From: G965276675 sp965276675
GTDB lineage: Bacteria > Acidobacteriota > Terriglobia > Terriglobales > Acidobacteriaceae
Assembly: GCA_965276675.1 (NCBI GenBank)
Contig: OZ255624.1
Location: 2,046,001 to 2,110,000 of the forward strand
Direction: 5' to 3'
Length of the DNA stretch: 64,000 nucleotides
A program made the position numbers and the translations under genes. The notes beneath the pieces are model-generated. The model made no database searches, was not told where the DNA came from, and was given only the letters and a program-made list of their open reading frames with translations. Shown piece by piece: positions 7,916-18,103 of this stretch; positions within the stretch are counted from its first letter, which is position 1; each line of letters opens with the position of its first letter.

Positions 7916-9049
7916 CTAGCTCAGAAACTCTGCGACCGTCGCTACCACCTGCTCCTGCTCGCCAGCGTGCAACTGCGGAAAAATGGGCAGCGCGAGCACT
8001 TCCGCTGCCGCGCGTTCGCTTTCCGGGAAATCCCCTTGCTTGTAGCCGAGATCGAGCAGCGCGGCCTGCAGATGCAACGGCACCGGGTAAAACACCTCGC
8101 TGCCGATTTTGCGCTCGGCCAGAAAGGCTCTCAAAGCATCGCGTCGCGGCGTTCGGATGACGTATTGATGGAAGACGTGCTTGGCCCTTGGGTCTGCCTT
8201 GGGCAGCACCACGCCATGCTGCGGGTAGACGCCCTTTTCCGCAAGGCTGGCGTGCGTGAACAGCTCTCCGTAACGCGCGGCCAGTGTTCTCCGCATCTCG
8301 TTCCAGCGGTCAATATACTTAAGCTTCACCAGCAGCACTGCTGCCTGGATGGTGTCCAGCCGGCTGTTCGCGCCTACCTCGTCATGGAAGTATCGGCGCC
8401 GCATGCCGTGGCTCCGGAGCATGCTCGCCCGCTCAGCGACGATGTCCTTGTCCGTGGTGACCATGCCGGCTTCGCCCGCCGCACTCAGATTTTTGGTGGG
8501 ATAGAAGGAGAAGGCCGCTGCATCGCCGAGCGAGCCAGCCGCTCGACCTTCCCATTCCGCACCAAACGCCTGGGCCGCATCCTCGATAAGCAAGCAGCCA
8601 CTCTCGCGTTTGATCGCACAGAAGGCTTTGAAATCCGCGCACTGTCCATAGAGATGGACCGGCAGGATGGCCTTGATCTCCGGCTGACGCGCTAGCGTTT
8701 GGGACGCGGCTTCGGGCGACAGATTAAAGCTCACGGGGTCGATGTCGGCCAGCACCGGCGTAGCACCAGCCCGGAGAATCGCGCTTACCGTAGCGAAAAA
8801 ACTGAACGGCGTCGTGAGCACCTGGTTACCCGGCTTCACCCCTGCTGCAGCCATCGCCAGCCATAAGGCGTCGGTACCGGAGCCGCACCCGATCGCGTGC
8901 TTAGTCTGGCACCTCGATGCGGCTGCCGCCTCAAAGCGGGCGACATCCGGCCCTGAAACAAACTGTTGGCTGGCGAAGACGGTGGCGACCGCTTCGAGTA
9001 ACTCCGGGCCGATCTCGGCGTACTCTCTCCCGAAACTCAGAAGCGGCAC
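7916..9049 (-). CDS. DegT/DnrJ/EryC1-family sugar aminotransferase
   Basis: PLP-dependent aminotransferase of about 377 residues, of the family that aminates nucleotide-linked keto sugars. Visible motifs: GSGTDALWLA, TTPFSFFATVSAI, IEDAAQAFGA (D157) and FYPTKNLSAAGEAGM with the Schiff-base lysine K176. The GTG at 9049 was chosen because GGGAGG lies 7 nt upstream and the family N-terminus (PLLSFGREY) begins there. A GTG at 9127 would add 26 residues without family similarity. It stands alone between an SH3 lipoprotein and hfq, so the sugar substrate cannot be told from context; surface polysaccharide is the usual destination. Confidence 0.88.
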   Translation of the reverse strand: MPLLSFGREYAEIGPELLEAVATVFASQQFVSGPDVARFEAAAASRCQTKHAIGCGSGTDALWLAMAAAGVKPGNQVLTTPFSFFATVSAILRAGATPVLADIDPVSFNLSPEAASQTLARQPEIKAILPVHLYGQCADFKAFCAIKRESGCLLIEDAAQAFGAEWEGRAAGSLGDAAAFSFYPTKNLSAAGEAGMVTTDKDIVAERASMLRSHGMRRRYFHDEVGANSRLDTIQAAVLLVKLKYIDRWNEMRRTLAARYGELFTHASLAEKGVYPQHGVVLPKADPRAKHVFHQYVIRTPRRDALRAFLAERKIGSEVFYPVPLHLQAALLDLGYKQGDFPESERAAAEVLALPIFPQLHAGEQEQVVATVAEFLS

Positions 9050-9127
9050 GCCGGCCCTCCCAGACTCCGGTATGACTGGAGAATCTCCAGGGCTCACCGA
9101 GGTAGCAACTTCGCTTCCTTTGGTCAC

Positions 9128-9377
9128 CTTGCGATGCTATCACCGGTAACCCGGCAGCTTCTTTGTGCATCAAAGCGACTAGAATTATGGTTGTGGAGCC
9201 GCTGGGCTTCTAATAAGAGCTCTGCTGTCTGCGGAAGAATACCTATACACTATCCAAGATTCTGGTATTAGAGAAGGTGACGCTCATGCGGTGTCGCCTT
9301 CGCTACTTTAGCGTCCCCTTGCACTACCTATCATAGATACGGCGCCTTGCTCGCAAGGCGCTCAGGAGATCGGCACC
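9128..9377 (+). promoter_or_regulatory. hfq upstream region with two stem-loops
   Basis: The divergent intergenic region holds a 9-bp stem GAAGGTGAC/GTCGCCTTC (9273-9301, one G-U pair) and a stem GCGCCTTG-CTCG-CAAGGCGC (9342-9361) directly before the ribosome site AGGAG (9364-9368) of hfq. The second could modulate ribosome access. No confident -10/-35 pair was assigned. Confidence 0.45.
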
Positions 9378-9695
9378 ATGGAAAGTAAGCCGGCACAAAA
9401 CATTCAGGACACCTTTCTGAACACTGTCCGGAAGGACAAAACGCCTATCACCATTTACCTGGTGAGTGGGGTCAAGCTTACGGGGAAGATCCGCTCCTTC
9501 GATAAGTATTCCGTGTTGCTTGAAAACAACAGCCAGGAACAGCTAATCTTCAAGCACGCCATCTCGACGGTAGTGAGCAATCGGTCGGTGATCCATGGTG
9601 ACCATCGTCCGGGCGCTCCGACTACTGCGCCGCTCTCCTCAGCTTCCGGCCTTCCTCTCACCAGCCCAGGCATGCGCGGAGAGACAGAGCCTTAG
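9378..9695 (+). CDS. hfq: RNA chaperone Hfq
   Basis: 105-residue Sm-like RNA-binding protein that forms hexamers and supports sRNA regulation. The Sm1 segment is DTFLNTVRKDKTPITIYL plus VSGVKLTGKIRSFDKY; the Sm2 segment is SQEQLIFKHAISTVV, with the KHA motif of the Hfq core. A Pro/Ser/Gly-rich tail of about 35 residues follows, of the disordered type. AGGAG lies 9 nt before the ATG. A stem-loop covers the 5' side of the ribosome site. hflX follows, as in many bacteria, probably as an operon. Confidence 0.95.
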   Translation: MESKPAQNIQDTFLNTVRKDKTPITIYLVSGVKLTGKIRSFDKYSVLLENNSQEQLIFKHAISTVVSNRSVIHGDHRPGAPTTAPLSSASGLPLTSPGMRGETEP

Positions 9696-9705
9696 CTCAT
9701 TCGTA

Positions 9706-11091
9706 GTGAAGACATCCAGCCCCAACCAGGGATCCAGCACCAACCGGGCGCTGCTGGTCGCCGTGGAACTCACGACGCGCCGGAAGCCACTACCCCGCTC
9801 TGCTACGGCCGCGCGGGAGGCCGCACGTGCCGGCCACCTTTTGGATGAGCTTTCTCTGCCCCCTGACTCGCACCCCGGGCTGCGCGACCGTTTCGACTTC
9901 GAAGCCTCCCTCGCGGAGTTTCGCGAGCTGGTAGAGAGTGCCGGTGGCCAGGTGGCCGGCGAGGTGCTTCAACGCCGACTCCAACCGGACCCTGCAACCC
10001 TCGTCGGCAAAGGCAAGATCGAAGAGATTGTCGCCGTGGCCGCCTCGGTTGAGGCTGACCTCATCCTTTTCGATCAGGATCTGTCGCCGACACAGTTGCG
10101 TAATCTGGAGCGCGAGCTGCCCGCGCGGGTAGTCGACCGCACCCAGCTCATCCTGGACATCTTCGCCCGGCACGCCCGCACCCGCGAGGGCCAGCTGCAG
10201 GTAGAGCTCGCACAGCTGGAGTACATGCTGCCGCGGCTCACCGGCCGTGGCGCGGCCATGTCCCAGCTTGGCGGTGGCATCGGCACCCGCGGTCCGGGCG
10301 AGACCAAGCTCGAGACCGACCGCCGCCGCATCGGCCGCCGTCTGGTCCAACTGCGCCGTGAGCTCGATGCCGTTCGCCGCGTCCGCGCCCAGCAGCGCCA
10401 GCGGCGCGAAGCTGTTCCGGTCCCCACCGTCGCGCTTGTCGGCTACACCAACGCAGGGAAGAGCACCCTTTTCAACACGCTCACCCATGCTGGCGTGCTG
10501 GAGTCGTCTCGCATGTTCGCCACCCTCGACCCCAAGTTGCGCGCGATCGTGCTCGACTCGCGGCGCAAAATCTTGCTGTCGGATACCGTCGGCTTTATCC
10601 GCAACCTGCCGCACACGCTGGTCACCTCGTTCCGCGCCACCCTGGAAGAGGTGCAGAAGGCCGAGATCCTGCTCCACGTTCAGGACGCGGCCAGCCCCAT
10701 GCGCGACGAGCACAAGGCCGAGGTCGAAAAGGTGTTGGCCGAACTCGAAGTGGGGAGCAAGCCCCGAATCGAAGTTCTGAACAAGGCCGACTTGCTCAAC
10801 GAGGATGAGCGCGAGATTCTGGGCGACGCCCCCGGTTCGGTTCTGGTCTCCGCCAAGACCGGACATGGCATTGAAGAGTTGCGCCGCGCCATCGATGTCG
10901 CGCTGCAGTCCGATCCCATGACCGAGCAGCTCTTCGTTGTCCCGCAGAGCGACGGCGCAGTTCTAGCAGCACTCAGTGCCGGCGCCCGCATCGGCAAGCG
11001 CCACTTCACCGACGACTCGGTCCGGTTCCTCGCAGAGGGTCCAGCGTCGCTCCTCGGCCGCTACCGCAAATACTGGGCCACTGATGGATAG
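9706..11091 (+). CDS. hflX: Ribosome-associated GTPase HflX
   Basis: GTPase that binds the 50S subunit and rescues stalled ribosomes. The HflX N-domain reads ALLVAVEL, then GGQVAGEVLQRRLQPDPATLVGKGK. The mid-region carries GRGAAMSQLGGGIGTRGPGE. G-motifs follow: GYTNAGKST (G1), DTVGFIRNLPH (G3), NKAD (G4) and SAKTG (G5). The start is uncertain: the frame is open from 9595, overlapping hfq by 101 nt, whereas the GTG at 9706 gives an N-terminus beginning just before the conserved region and lies 10 nt after the hfq stop. The gene is complete at the 3' end. Confidence 0.93.
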   Translation: MKTSSPNQGSSTNRALLVAVELTTRRKPLPRSATAAREAARAGHLLDELSLPPDSHPGLRDRFDFEASLAEFRELVESAGGQVAGEVLQRRLQPDPATLVGKGKIEEIVAVAASVEADLILFDQDLSPTQLRNLERELPARVVDRTQLILDIFARHARTREGQLQVELAQLEYMLPRLTGRGAAMSQLGGGIGTRGPGETKLETDRRRIGRRLVQLRRELDAVRRVRAQQRQRREAVPVPTVALVGYTNAGKSTLFNTLTHAGVLESSRMFATLDPKLRAIVLDSRRKILLSDTVGFIRNLPHTLVTSFRATLEEVQKAEILLHVQDAASPMRDEHKAEVEKVLAELEVGSKPRIEVLNKADLLNEDEREILGDAPGSVLVSAKTGHGIEELRRAIDVALQSDPMTEQLFVVPQSDGAVLAALSAGARIGKRHFTDDSVRFLAEGPASLLGRYRKYWATDG

Positions 11092-11184
11092 ACGTGCCAT
11101 ACATTACTCATTTTGAGCAGAGCCTTTCCACTCCACAAGTCAGCACAACCAACACCCTGTATCCTTAAGAAAGGCGCGTAGCGC

Positions 11185-11221
11185 TAGGCGTCGAAGGCGC
11201 GTTTGCCTGGACGGCCAGTCC
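11185..11221. repeat. Dispersed 37-nt intergenic repeat, copy A
   Basis: Identical at 32 of 37 positions to 18886-18922, in the same orientation. Both copies are intergenic. Each contains a TGCC-N5-GGC(A/C) mini-hairpin. Confidence 0.6.
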
Positions 11222-11293
11222 TCTGGTACAAACAGAGTTTCCTGGACTTTCTCGCAACCTTCCATCCCAACGGATCGCATACTCGGGGACTGC

Positions 11294-11761
11294 ATGGACG
11301 AAATACTGCATGAATTAGTCGATCTTCTGCTGGAATCCATTCCGACGATGATCCTATTCATAATGACTCTGGTGTTCTATCGCCTGCTGGTCCACGCGCC
11401 CCTCCTGCGCGTTTTAGCGGAGCGCCGGGCACGCACTACGGGCGCGGTGGAAAGCGCGCACGCGGCTATCCAGGCCGCTGACGCCAAGGCGCAGGAGTAT
11501 GAAGCTAAGCTGCGCGCAGCCCGGGCGGAGATCTTCCGCGCTCGTGAGGGGCGCGTCGCGCAGTGGAACCGCGAACGCGACGGTATCCTGGAGGATGCTC
11601 GTCATGCAGCCGGAGAGCAAGTCAAGGCAGCCCGCACCCGGATTGAAGCCGAAGCCGCAGAGTCGCGCAACTCCATCGACACAGCCGCCGACCGCCTGGC
11701 GACTGACATCCTGAAAGCCATCCTCCCGGCGGGGAGCGAAGTCGCGGAGAGCACCCGTTGA
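11294..11761 (+). CDS. ATP synthase F0 subunit b' (b-type, first copy)
   Basis: 155 residues: one N-terminal membrane helix (MILFIMTLVFYRLLV, about 19-33), then a long Ala/Glu/Arg-rich coiled coil, the shape of an F0 peripheral-stalk b or b' subunit. It lacks a signal peptide, unlike the second b-type gene that follows. Its stop overlaps the TTG start of that gene by four nucleotides, indicating translational coupling. It opens the ATP synthase operon. Two distinct b-type subunits imply a heterodimeric stalk, as in photosynthetic bacteria. Confidence 0.85.
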   Translation: MDEILHELVDLLLESIPTMILFIMTLVFYRLLVHAPLLRVLAERRARTTGAVESAHAAIQAADAKAQEYEAKLRAARAEIFRAREGRVAQWNRERDGILEDARHAAGEQVKAARTRIEAEAAESRNSIDTAADRLATDILKAILPAGSEVAESTR

Positions 11762-12540
11762 AACACGAATCCCTTAAGCGATACCTTCCGTTTTTGGCTG
11801 CGCTATTCCTGGTTCTGGGGAGCGGGGGGAGCCTCCATGCGCAGAACGCCCCTGCCGCCCACGACCCAGTTGCCGCCAAAGCCCCATCTCCGGTCAAAGC
11901 CGGATCGCCCGCAAACGGCAGCAACGACTTTATCTCGTCTAAGACGGCGCAAACGCAAAACCTGGCCAAGGCGGAACAGGAGGATGACGAGTATGTCTTC
12001 AAGCACTCGCGCTCCGTCCACGCATTCGGAAAAATGTTTCATCTTTCGCCCGAAGCCGCCTCGCTCTCCTTCTGGTCCTTTAATTTTCTGATTCTCGCGG
12101 CCTTTATCGGCTATTTCCTCTTCACCGGATTGCCTAAGGTCTTCCGCAGCCGCCGTCAGACGATCGAGAAGCAGCTGGTCGAGGCACGTGTCGCGACGGA
12201 AGGCGCCAACGAGCGCCTCCGTGTGGTAGAGGACCGGCTTGCCCGGCTGGACAGTGAGATCGCCGCCATCCGCGAGAGCGCCGAGCGCGACACCGCCGGC
12301 GATGAGGCCCGCATCAAAGCCTCGATCAAAGCCGAGCGCAAGAAGATCGTCGCTGCCTCGGAGGGAGAGATCGCCGCCGCCGGCGCCGCCGCCGAGCGCC
12401 ACCTGCGCCGCTTTGCCGCCGAGCTGGCGGTCGAGCGCGCCGGGGCCCGCATCCACATCACCGACGGTGACGACCGCCAGCTCATCCGGGACTTTGCCGC
12501 CTCCCTCGGCGCCGATGGCACCCACGGAGGGCAAAACTAG
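11758..12540 (+). CDS. atpF: ATP synthase F0 subunit b with N-terminal signal-like extension
   Basis: 260 residues, unusually long for subunit b (about 160). The first 29 residues look like a cleavable signal peptide (YLPFLAALFLVLGSGG then LHAQ), followed by an Ala/Pro-rich linker. The b-subunit core begins near residue 90 with FGKMFHLSPEAA and a membrane helix FWSFNFLILAAFIGYFLF, then the stalk coiled coil (RSRRQTIEKQLVEAR onward). The start TTG overlaps the previous stop (TTGA). The stop overlaps the GTG of atpH by one base. Whether the signal is processed is unknown. Confidence 0.85.
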   Translation: MKHESLKRYLPFLAALFLVLGSGGSLHAQNAPAAHDPVAAKAPSPVKAGSPANGSNDFISSKTAQTQNLAKAEQEDDEYVFKHSRSVHAFGKMFHLSPEAASLSFWSFNFLILAAFIGYFLFTGLPKVFRSRRQTIEKQLVEARVATEGANERLRVVEDRLARLDSEIAAIRESAERDTAGDEARIKASIKAERKKIVAASEGEIAAAGAAAERHLRRFAAELAVERAGARIHITDGDDRQLIRDFAASLGADGTHGGQN

Positions 12541-13079
12541 TGTCACTCTATGCCTCCCGCTATGCCCGCGCCTTTGCCGATGTGGTTGAGAGCGCACACC
12601 TCGATCCCAAAGCCGTCGATGAGCAGCTCAGCGATGTCTCGGCGGCGCTCGGTGAAAGCGCGGATCTGCGCGAGGTGCTCTTCAATCCAGCGATGCAGGT
12701 GGAGCGCCGCATCCGCATCGTCGACGCTCTCCAACCCAGGCTCGAGTTTGGCCGTGAGGTGCGCAACTTCCTTGCCGTCCTGCTCAAACATGAGCGCATG
12801 CCGGCCTTCCATGAGATCGTTACCGATTACCGCAGCGAGATGGACCGTCGCCAGGGCTACTCGGAGGCAGAAGTCACCACGGCACGTCCGCTTGGCACCG
12901 CGGAGAGGGAAGAGCTGGAGCGCGGCGTTGCCAAGCTCGCCGGCACCAAGGTGCGCGCGGTCTTCCGGCAAGACGATTCGCTGCTCGGTGGCGCGATCGT
13001 GCGCATCAGCGGCACAGTTTACGACGGTTCGGTCCGTGGCCGTTTAGGCCGCCTAAAGGAAGAGCTGATCAACAACTAG
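12540..13079 (+). CDS. atpH: ATP synthase F1 subunit delta
   Basis: 179 residues, normal for the delta/OSCP family, which joins the peripheral stalk to the alpha-beta hexamer. Start MSLYASRYARAFADV is the family signature YAxxYAxAL-like segment; the C-terminal part has GGAIVRISGTVYDGSVRGRL, matching the usual GG-x-I-x-I-x-D-x-S signature. The GTG start overlaps the atpF stop. atpA follows after about 80 bp. Confidence 0.95.
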   Translation: MSLYASRYARAFADVVESAHLDPKAVDEQLSDVSAALGESADLREVLFNPAMQVERRIRIVDALQPRLEFGREVRNFLAVLLKHERMPAFHEIVTDYRSEMDRRQGYSEAEVTTARPLGTAEREELERGVAKLAGTKVRAVFRQDDSLLGGAIVRISGTVYDGSVRGRLGRLKEELINN

Positions 13080-13161
13080 GGCTAATTGATGCAGGCCTGA
13101 TCGTCGCAGTTCCCGCAACGCGACAGGCACAGACACACAAGATTGTTAGGAAAAGGAAAGC

Positions 13162-14790
<1,629 letters not shown>

Positions 14791-14818
14791 CCTACCGTCG
14801 TGCTATTCAAGCCGGGTG

Positions 14819-14845
14819 CCCATCCTGAGCACAGCGAAGGGTGGG
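14819..14845. repeat. Intergenic hairpin repeat between atpA and atpG
   Basis: CCCATCCT (14819-14826) pairs with AGGGTGGG (14838-14845), with a GAGCACAGCGA loop. It resembles the GGTGCCCCAT-type repeats I recall from acidobacterial intergenic regions; only one copy is seen here, so repeat status rests on recall. Confidence 0.35.
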
Positions 14846-14937
14846 AGATTACTAATTGCGCAGCGTACGCAGGACGCACAGCCGAAGAGAGATCTGTGTT
14901 TCTGCATCAAGCATGAACCTGCTTTAATGGAATAAGA

Positions 14938-16068
14938 ATGGCAAACGTCCTCGACCTCCGCCGGCGCATCCGCAGTGTCAAAAACACGCGCCAGATCACC
15001 AAGGCCATGAAGATGGTCTCCGCTGCCAAGCTCCGCCGCGCCCAGGAGCGGGCTATGGCCGCGCGTCCCTATGCCACCATGATGGCCAGCGTCATTCAGT
15101 CACTCATGCGCCGCATCGAGATCTACGATCCGGTCACGGGTGAGCCGCGCCATCCGCTGCTCGTTCCCCGTGAAGAGAAGAATGTCATGCTCGTCGTCGT
15201 CTCCGGCGACAAGGGCTTCGCTGGCGCCTTCAATTCCAACATCCTCAAAGCCTCATTTCGCTTCCTGGACGACCAGGGTGGCAAGGGCGTAGATGTCGAG
15301 GCCATCGGGCGCAAGGCGCGCGACCTCTTTCGCCGCCGCTATCCCACCGCGCAAATGGAGCAGGACGACGCCGCTCAGCAGAGTGAAGAGCAGCAGCATC
15401 TCACGCTCGGCGAAGAGGGCGGCCCGGGACATATCCAGCAGCTTCGCCGGCGTGGGGAGCGTTCCGGCCCCATTGAAGTCACCGGCGATCACCCCGGGAT
15501 GCTCGATAAGCTGCGCTTCGACCGCGTCTCCGAGCTTGGCCGGGAGATCGTCGACCGCTATGTCACCGGCGAGATCGATGCTGCCTACGTCGTATACAAC
15601 GAGTTCAAATCCGTCATTGCCCAGCGGGTCGTGGTCGAGCGCATGCTGCCCATCGTTGAGTTTGGCAAGCAGGATGTTGCGCAGGCCGACGAGCAGACCA
15701 AGGAAGATCGCGAACGGGCTGCGCTGGCTGCTCAGTCCGCCGGGGTCTCGACCAAATCACCCGATACAGCGGAGGCCGACGAGGAAGCCAAGACGTTCGG
15801 CACCGCCGAAGTGGACTACATCTACGAGCAGTCGCCGGAAGAGATGCTGCGTGACCTGCTGCCGCGCTACATCTCAACCCAGCTCTACCGCGCTATGCTC
15901 GAATCCGTAGCCTCCGAGCATGCCGCCCGCATGACCGCCATGGACGCCGCCAGCAACAATGCCTCCGAGATGATCGATGCACTCACCCTCACCATGAACC
16001 GAGTGCGCCAGGCCGCTATCACCAAGGAGATTATCGAGATCGTCAGCGGCGCCGCCGCTCTTTCGTAA
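14938..16068 (+). CDS. atpG: ATP synthase F1 subunit gamma with two insertions
   Basis: 376 residues, about 85 more than a usual gamma subunit. The conserved ends are intact: LRRRIRSVKNTRQITKAMKM at the start and MTAMDAASNNASEMI plus ITKEIIEIVSGAAAL at the end, the coiled-coil rotor shaft. The surplus sits in two charged, low-complexity blocks: about 138-190 (QMEQDDAAQQSEEQQ, GGPGHIQQLRRRGERSG) and about 243-288 (QADEQTKEDRERAALAA, TAEADEEAKTFG). Both fall in the globular part away from the shaft. No frameshift is needed to read through. The insertions might regulate rotation, but that is speculation. Confidence 0.95.
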   Translation: MANVLDLRRRIRSVKNTRQITKAMKMVSAAKLRRAQERAMAARPYATMMASVIQSLMRRIEIYDPVTGEPRHPLLVPREEKNVMLVVVSGDKGFAGAFNSNILKASFRFLDDQGGKGVDVEAIGRKARDLFRRRYPTAQMEQDDAAQQSEEQQHLTLGEEGGPGHIQQLRRRGERSGPIEVTGDHPGMLDKLRFDRVSELGREIVDRYVTGEIDAAYVVYNEFKSVIAQRVVVERMLPIVEFGKQDVAQADEQTKEDRERAALAAQSAGVSTKSPDTAEADEEAKTFGTAEVDYIYEQSPEEMLRDLLPRYISTQLYRAMLESVASEHAARMTAMDAASNNASEMIDALTLTMNRVRQAAITKEIIEIVSGAAALS

Positions 16069-16099
16069 ATTTTCAAGACAGGCTCAGTACAGGAAAGAT

Positions 16100-17644
16100 A
16101 TGCCAAATACAGAACAGAACCATCGCGAACACATCAAAGACGCAGAAGGCACCGATCAGGGCGCTGGCTACCAGGGCGCGAGAAAACTGGCAGAGGGCGA
16201 GAAGCAGAACGAAGGCCACATCATCCAGATCTCCGGCCCCGCCGTGGACGTCCAGTTCGACGAAGCCACCATGCCCGCCATCTACCAGGCGCTGCGCGTG
16301 GTCAGCGACGGCTTTACCGTCCCTAACCCTATCAACGTCATCCTCGAAGTCGAGCAGCACATCGGCGAGGGCCGCGTGCGCTGCGTTGCCATGGAGTCGA
16401 CCGAGGGCATGGTCCGCGGCATGAAAGTGCTCGACCTGGGCTCGCCCATCACGGTCCCGGTCGGCACGGCCACGCTCGGCCGCATCATGAACGTCATCGG
16501 CAACCCGGTCGACGAGCTCGGCCCCATCAACGCCACCGAGCAGCGCCCCATCCACCGCACCGCGCCCAGCTTCGAGGAGCAGTCCACCTCCGAGGAGATG
16601 TTCGAGACCGGCATCAAGGTTATCGACCTGATCCTGCCCTTCTTGAAGGGCGGCAAGATCGGCCTCTTCGGCGGCGCGGGCGTCGGCAAGACCGTTGTTA
16701 TTCAGGAGCTCATCAACAACGTTGCCTCCAAGCACGGCGGCGTCTCCGTATTCGCCGGCGTGGGCGAGCGCACCCGTGAGGGCACTGACCTCTGGCTGGA
16801 GTTCCAGGAGTCGGGGGTCATCGATCTCAAGGACTTCAAGAAGTCCAAAGCCGCGCTCGTCTACGGCCAGATGACCGAGCCCCCAGGCGCCCGCCTGCGC
16901 GTCGCGCTCACCGCGCTGACCATGGCGGAATACTTCCGCGATGATGAGGGTGCCGACACCCTGCTTTTTATCGATAACATCTTCCGCTTCACCCAGGCGG
17001 GCTCCGAGGTCTCGACCTTGCTCGGCCGCATGCCCTCCGCCGTAGGCTACCAGCCCAACCTCGCCACCGAGATGGGCGAGCTGCAGGAGCGCATCACCTC
17101 CACTAAGAAGGGCTCTGTCACCTCGGTGCAGGCCGTTTACGTTCCGGCCGATGACTTCACCGACCCTGCGCCAGCCACCGTTTTTGCGCACCTCGACGCA
17201 ACCATGCTGCTCTCTCGTCCACTCTCCGAGCTCGGCATCTACCCAGCGGTCGATCCCCTGACTTCCACCTCGCGCATTCTTACGCCGCGCATCGTCGGGC
17301 AGGAGCACTATGACGTCGCGCAGGGTGTTAAACGCATCCTCCAGCGTTACAAAGACCTGCAGGATATCATCGCGATTCTCGGCATCGACGAGCTCTCCGA
17401 CGACGACAAGCAAACCGTCACCCGCGCCCGCAAGGTGCAGCGCTTCCTCTCGCAGCCCTTCCATGTGGCCGAGGTCTTCACCGGCGCGCCTGGCAAGTAC
17501 GTCAAGGTCGAAGACACTGTCCGCTCCTTCAAGGAGATCATCGAAGGCAAGCACGACGACGTTCCCGAGCAAGCCTTCTACATGAAAGCCGCAATTGAGG
17601 ACGTGCTTGAGGCCGCGCAGAAGCTGCAGGGGGCTGCCGCTTAG
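16100..17644 (+). CDS. atpD: ATP synthase F1 subunit beta
   Basis: 514 residues, the catalytic subunit. P-loop GGAGVGKT at 191-198, followed by GVGERTREG, LLFIDNIFRFTQAGSEVS and DPAPATVFAHLDA. A 37-residue charged N-terminal extension (MPNTEQNHREHIKDAEG onward) precedes the usual beta start (GHIIQISGPAVDVQF). AGGAAAG lies before the ATG, supporting the long form. A long open frame on the opposite strand is a codon-bias shadow. Confidence 0.98.
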   Translation: MPNTEQNHREHIKDAEGTDQGAGYQGARKLAEGEKQNEGHIIQISGPAVDVQFDEATMPAIYQALRVVSDGFTVPNPINVILEVEQHIGEGRVRCVAMESTEGMVRGMKVLDLGSPITVPVGTATLGRIMNVIGNPVDELGPINATEQRPIHRTAPSFEEQSTSEEMFETGIKVIDLILPFLKGGKIGLFGGAGVGKTVVIQELINNVASKHGGVSVFAGVGERTREGTDLWLEFQESGVIDLKDFKKSKAALVYGQMTEPPGARLRVALTALTMAEYFRDDEGADTLLFIDNIFRFTQAGSEVSTLLGRMPSAVGYQPNLATEMGELQERITSTKKGSVTSVQAVYVPADDFTDPAPATVFAHLDATMLLSRPLSELGIYPAVDPLTSTSRILTPRIVGQEHYDVAQGVKRILQRYKDLQDIIAILGIDELSDDDKQTVTRARKVQRFLSQPFHVAEVFTGAPGKYVKVEDTVRSFKEIIEGKHDDVPEQAFYMKAAIEDVLEAAQKLQGAAA

Positions 17645-17653
17645 GCATTTCTT

Positions 17654-18067
17654 ATGGCAGAAAATCAGCTACAAGTCCGGCTGGTTACTCCAGACCGGAT
17701 GCTCATCGATAAGACCGCCGACTCCGTCGAGCTCCCGGCCACCAACGGCTACTTCGAGGTACTCTTCGGAGCCGCGCCGTTGCTGGCGGAGCTGGGCACC
17801 GGGGATGTCCGCATCCATGGCGGGGAGGCCGGCGACGAGCGATACTACGTTGCCTGGGGCTTTGTTGAAGTGCTGCCCAACCGCGTTACCATCCTCGCCG
17901 AAAGCGCGCAAAAGCCGGAGGAAATCGACACTGGCGCTGCCCAGCGCGAGCATGACGAAGGCCAAAAGCTCTGGGATGAAGCCGGCGAGAATGCCGACCA
18001 GTACGCCCGCGCCAACGACATCATGCGCGACGCACAGGCGCGCCTGGACAGCGCTGGCTCCCGTTAA
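17654..18067 (+). CDS. atpC: ATP synthase F1 subunit epsilon
   Basis: 137 residues: beta-sandwich start QLQVRLVTPDRMLIDKTADSVELPATNGYFEVL, then the helical tail with AQREHDEGQKLWDEA. It lies 9 bp after atpD and closes the operon. Genes for subunits a and c are not in this window, so the F0 sector must be completed from elsewhere in the genome. Confidence 0.95.
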   Translation: MAENQLQVRLVTPDRMLIDKTADSVELPATNGYFEVLFGAAPLLAELGTGDVRIHGGEAGDERYYVAWGFVEVLPNRVTILAESAQKPEEIDTGAAQREHDEGQKLWDEAGENADQYARANDIMRDAQARLDSAGSR

Positions 18068-18081
18068 ATCGGGTGCGCAAT

Positions 18082-18098
18082 GAAGAGACCTGCTCTTC
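18082..18098. terminator. Short hairpin between convergent atpC and DUF2959 gene
   Basis: GAAGAG-ACCTG-CTCTTC, a 6-bp stem in the 36-bp convergent gap. There is no T-run, so termination here is only possible. Confidence 0.3.
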
Positions 18099-18103
18099 GC
18101 CTG

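Noticed and set aside
7877..8695. 272-codon plus-strand open frame
   Set aside because: Antisense to the DegT-type aminotransferase gene, whose PLP motifs are clear.
9790..10866. 358-codon minus-strand open frame opposite hflX
   Set aside because: Antisense shadow of hflX, with no recognisable motif or ribosome site.
16073..17572. 499-codon minus-strand open frame opposite atpD
   Set aside because: Entirely antisense to a certain atpD gene; its Asp/Gly/Val-rich composition is the mirror of GC-biased codons and it has no family motifs.
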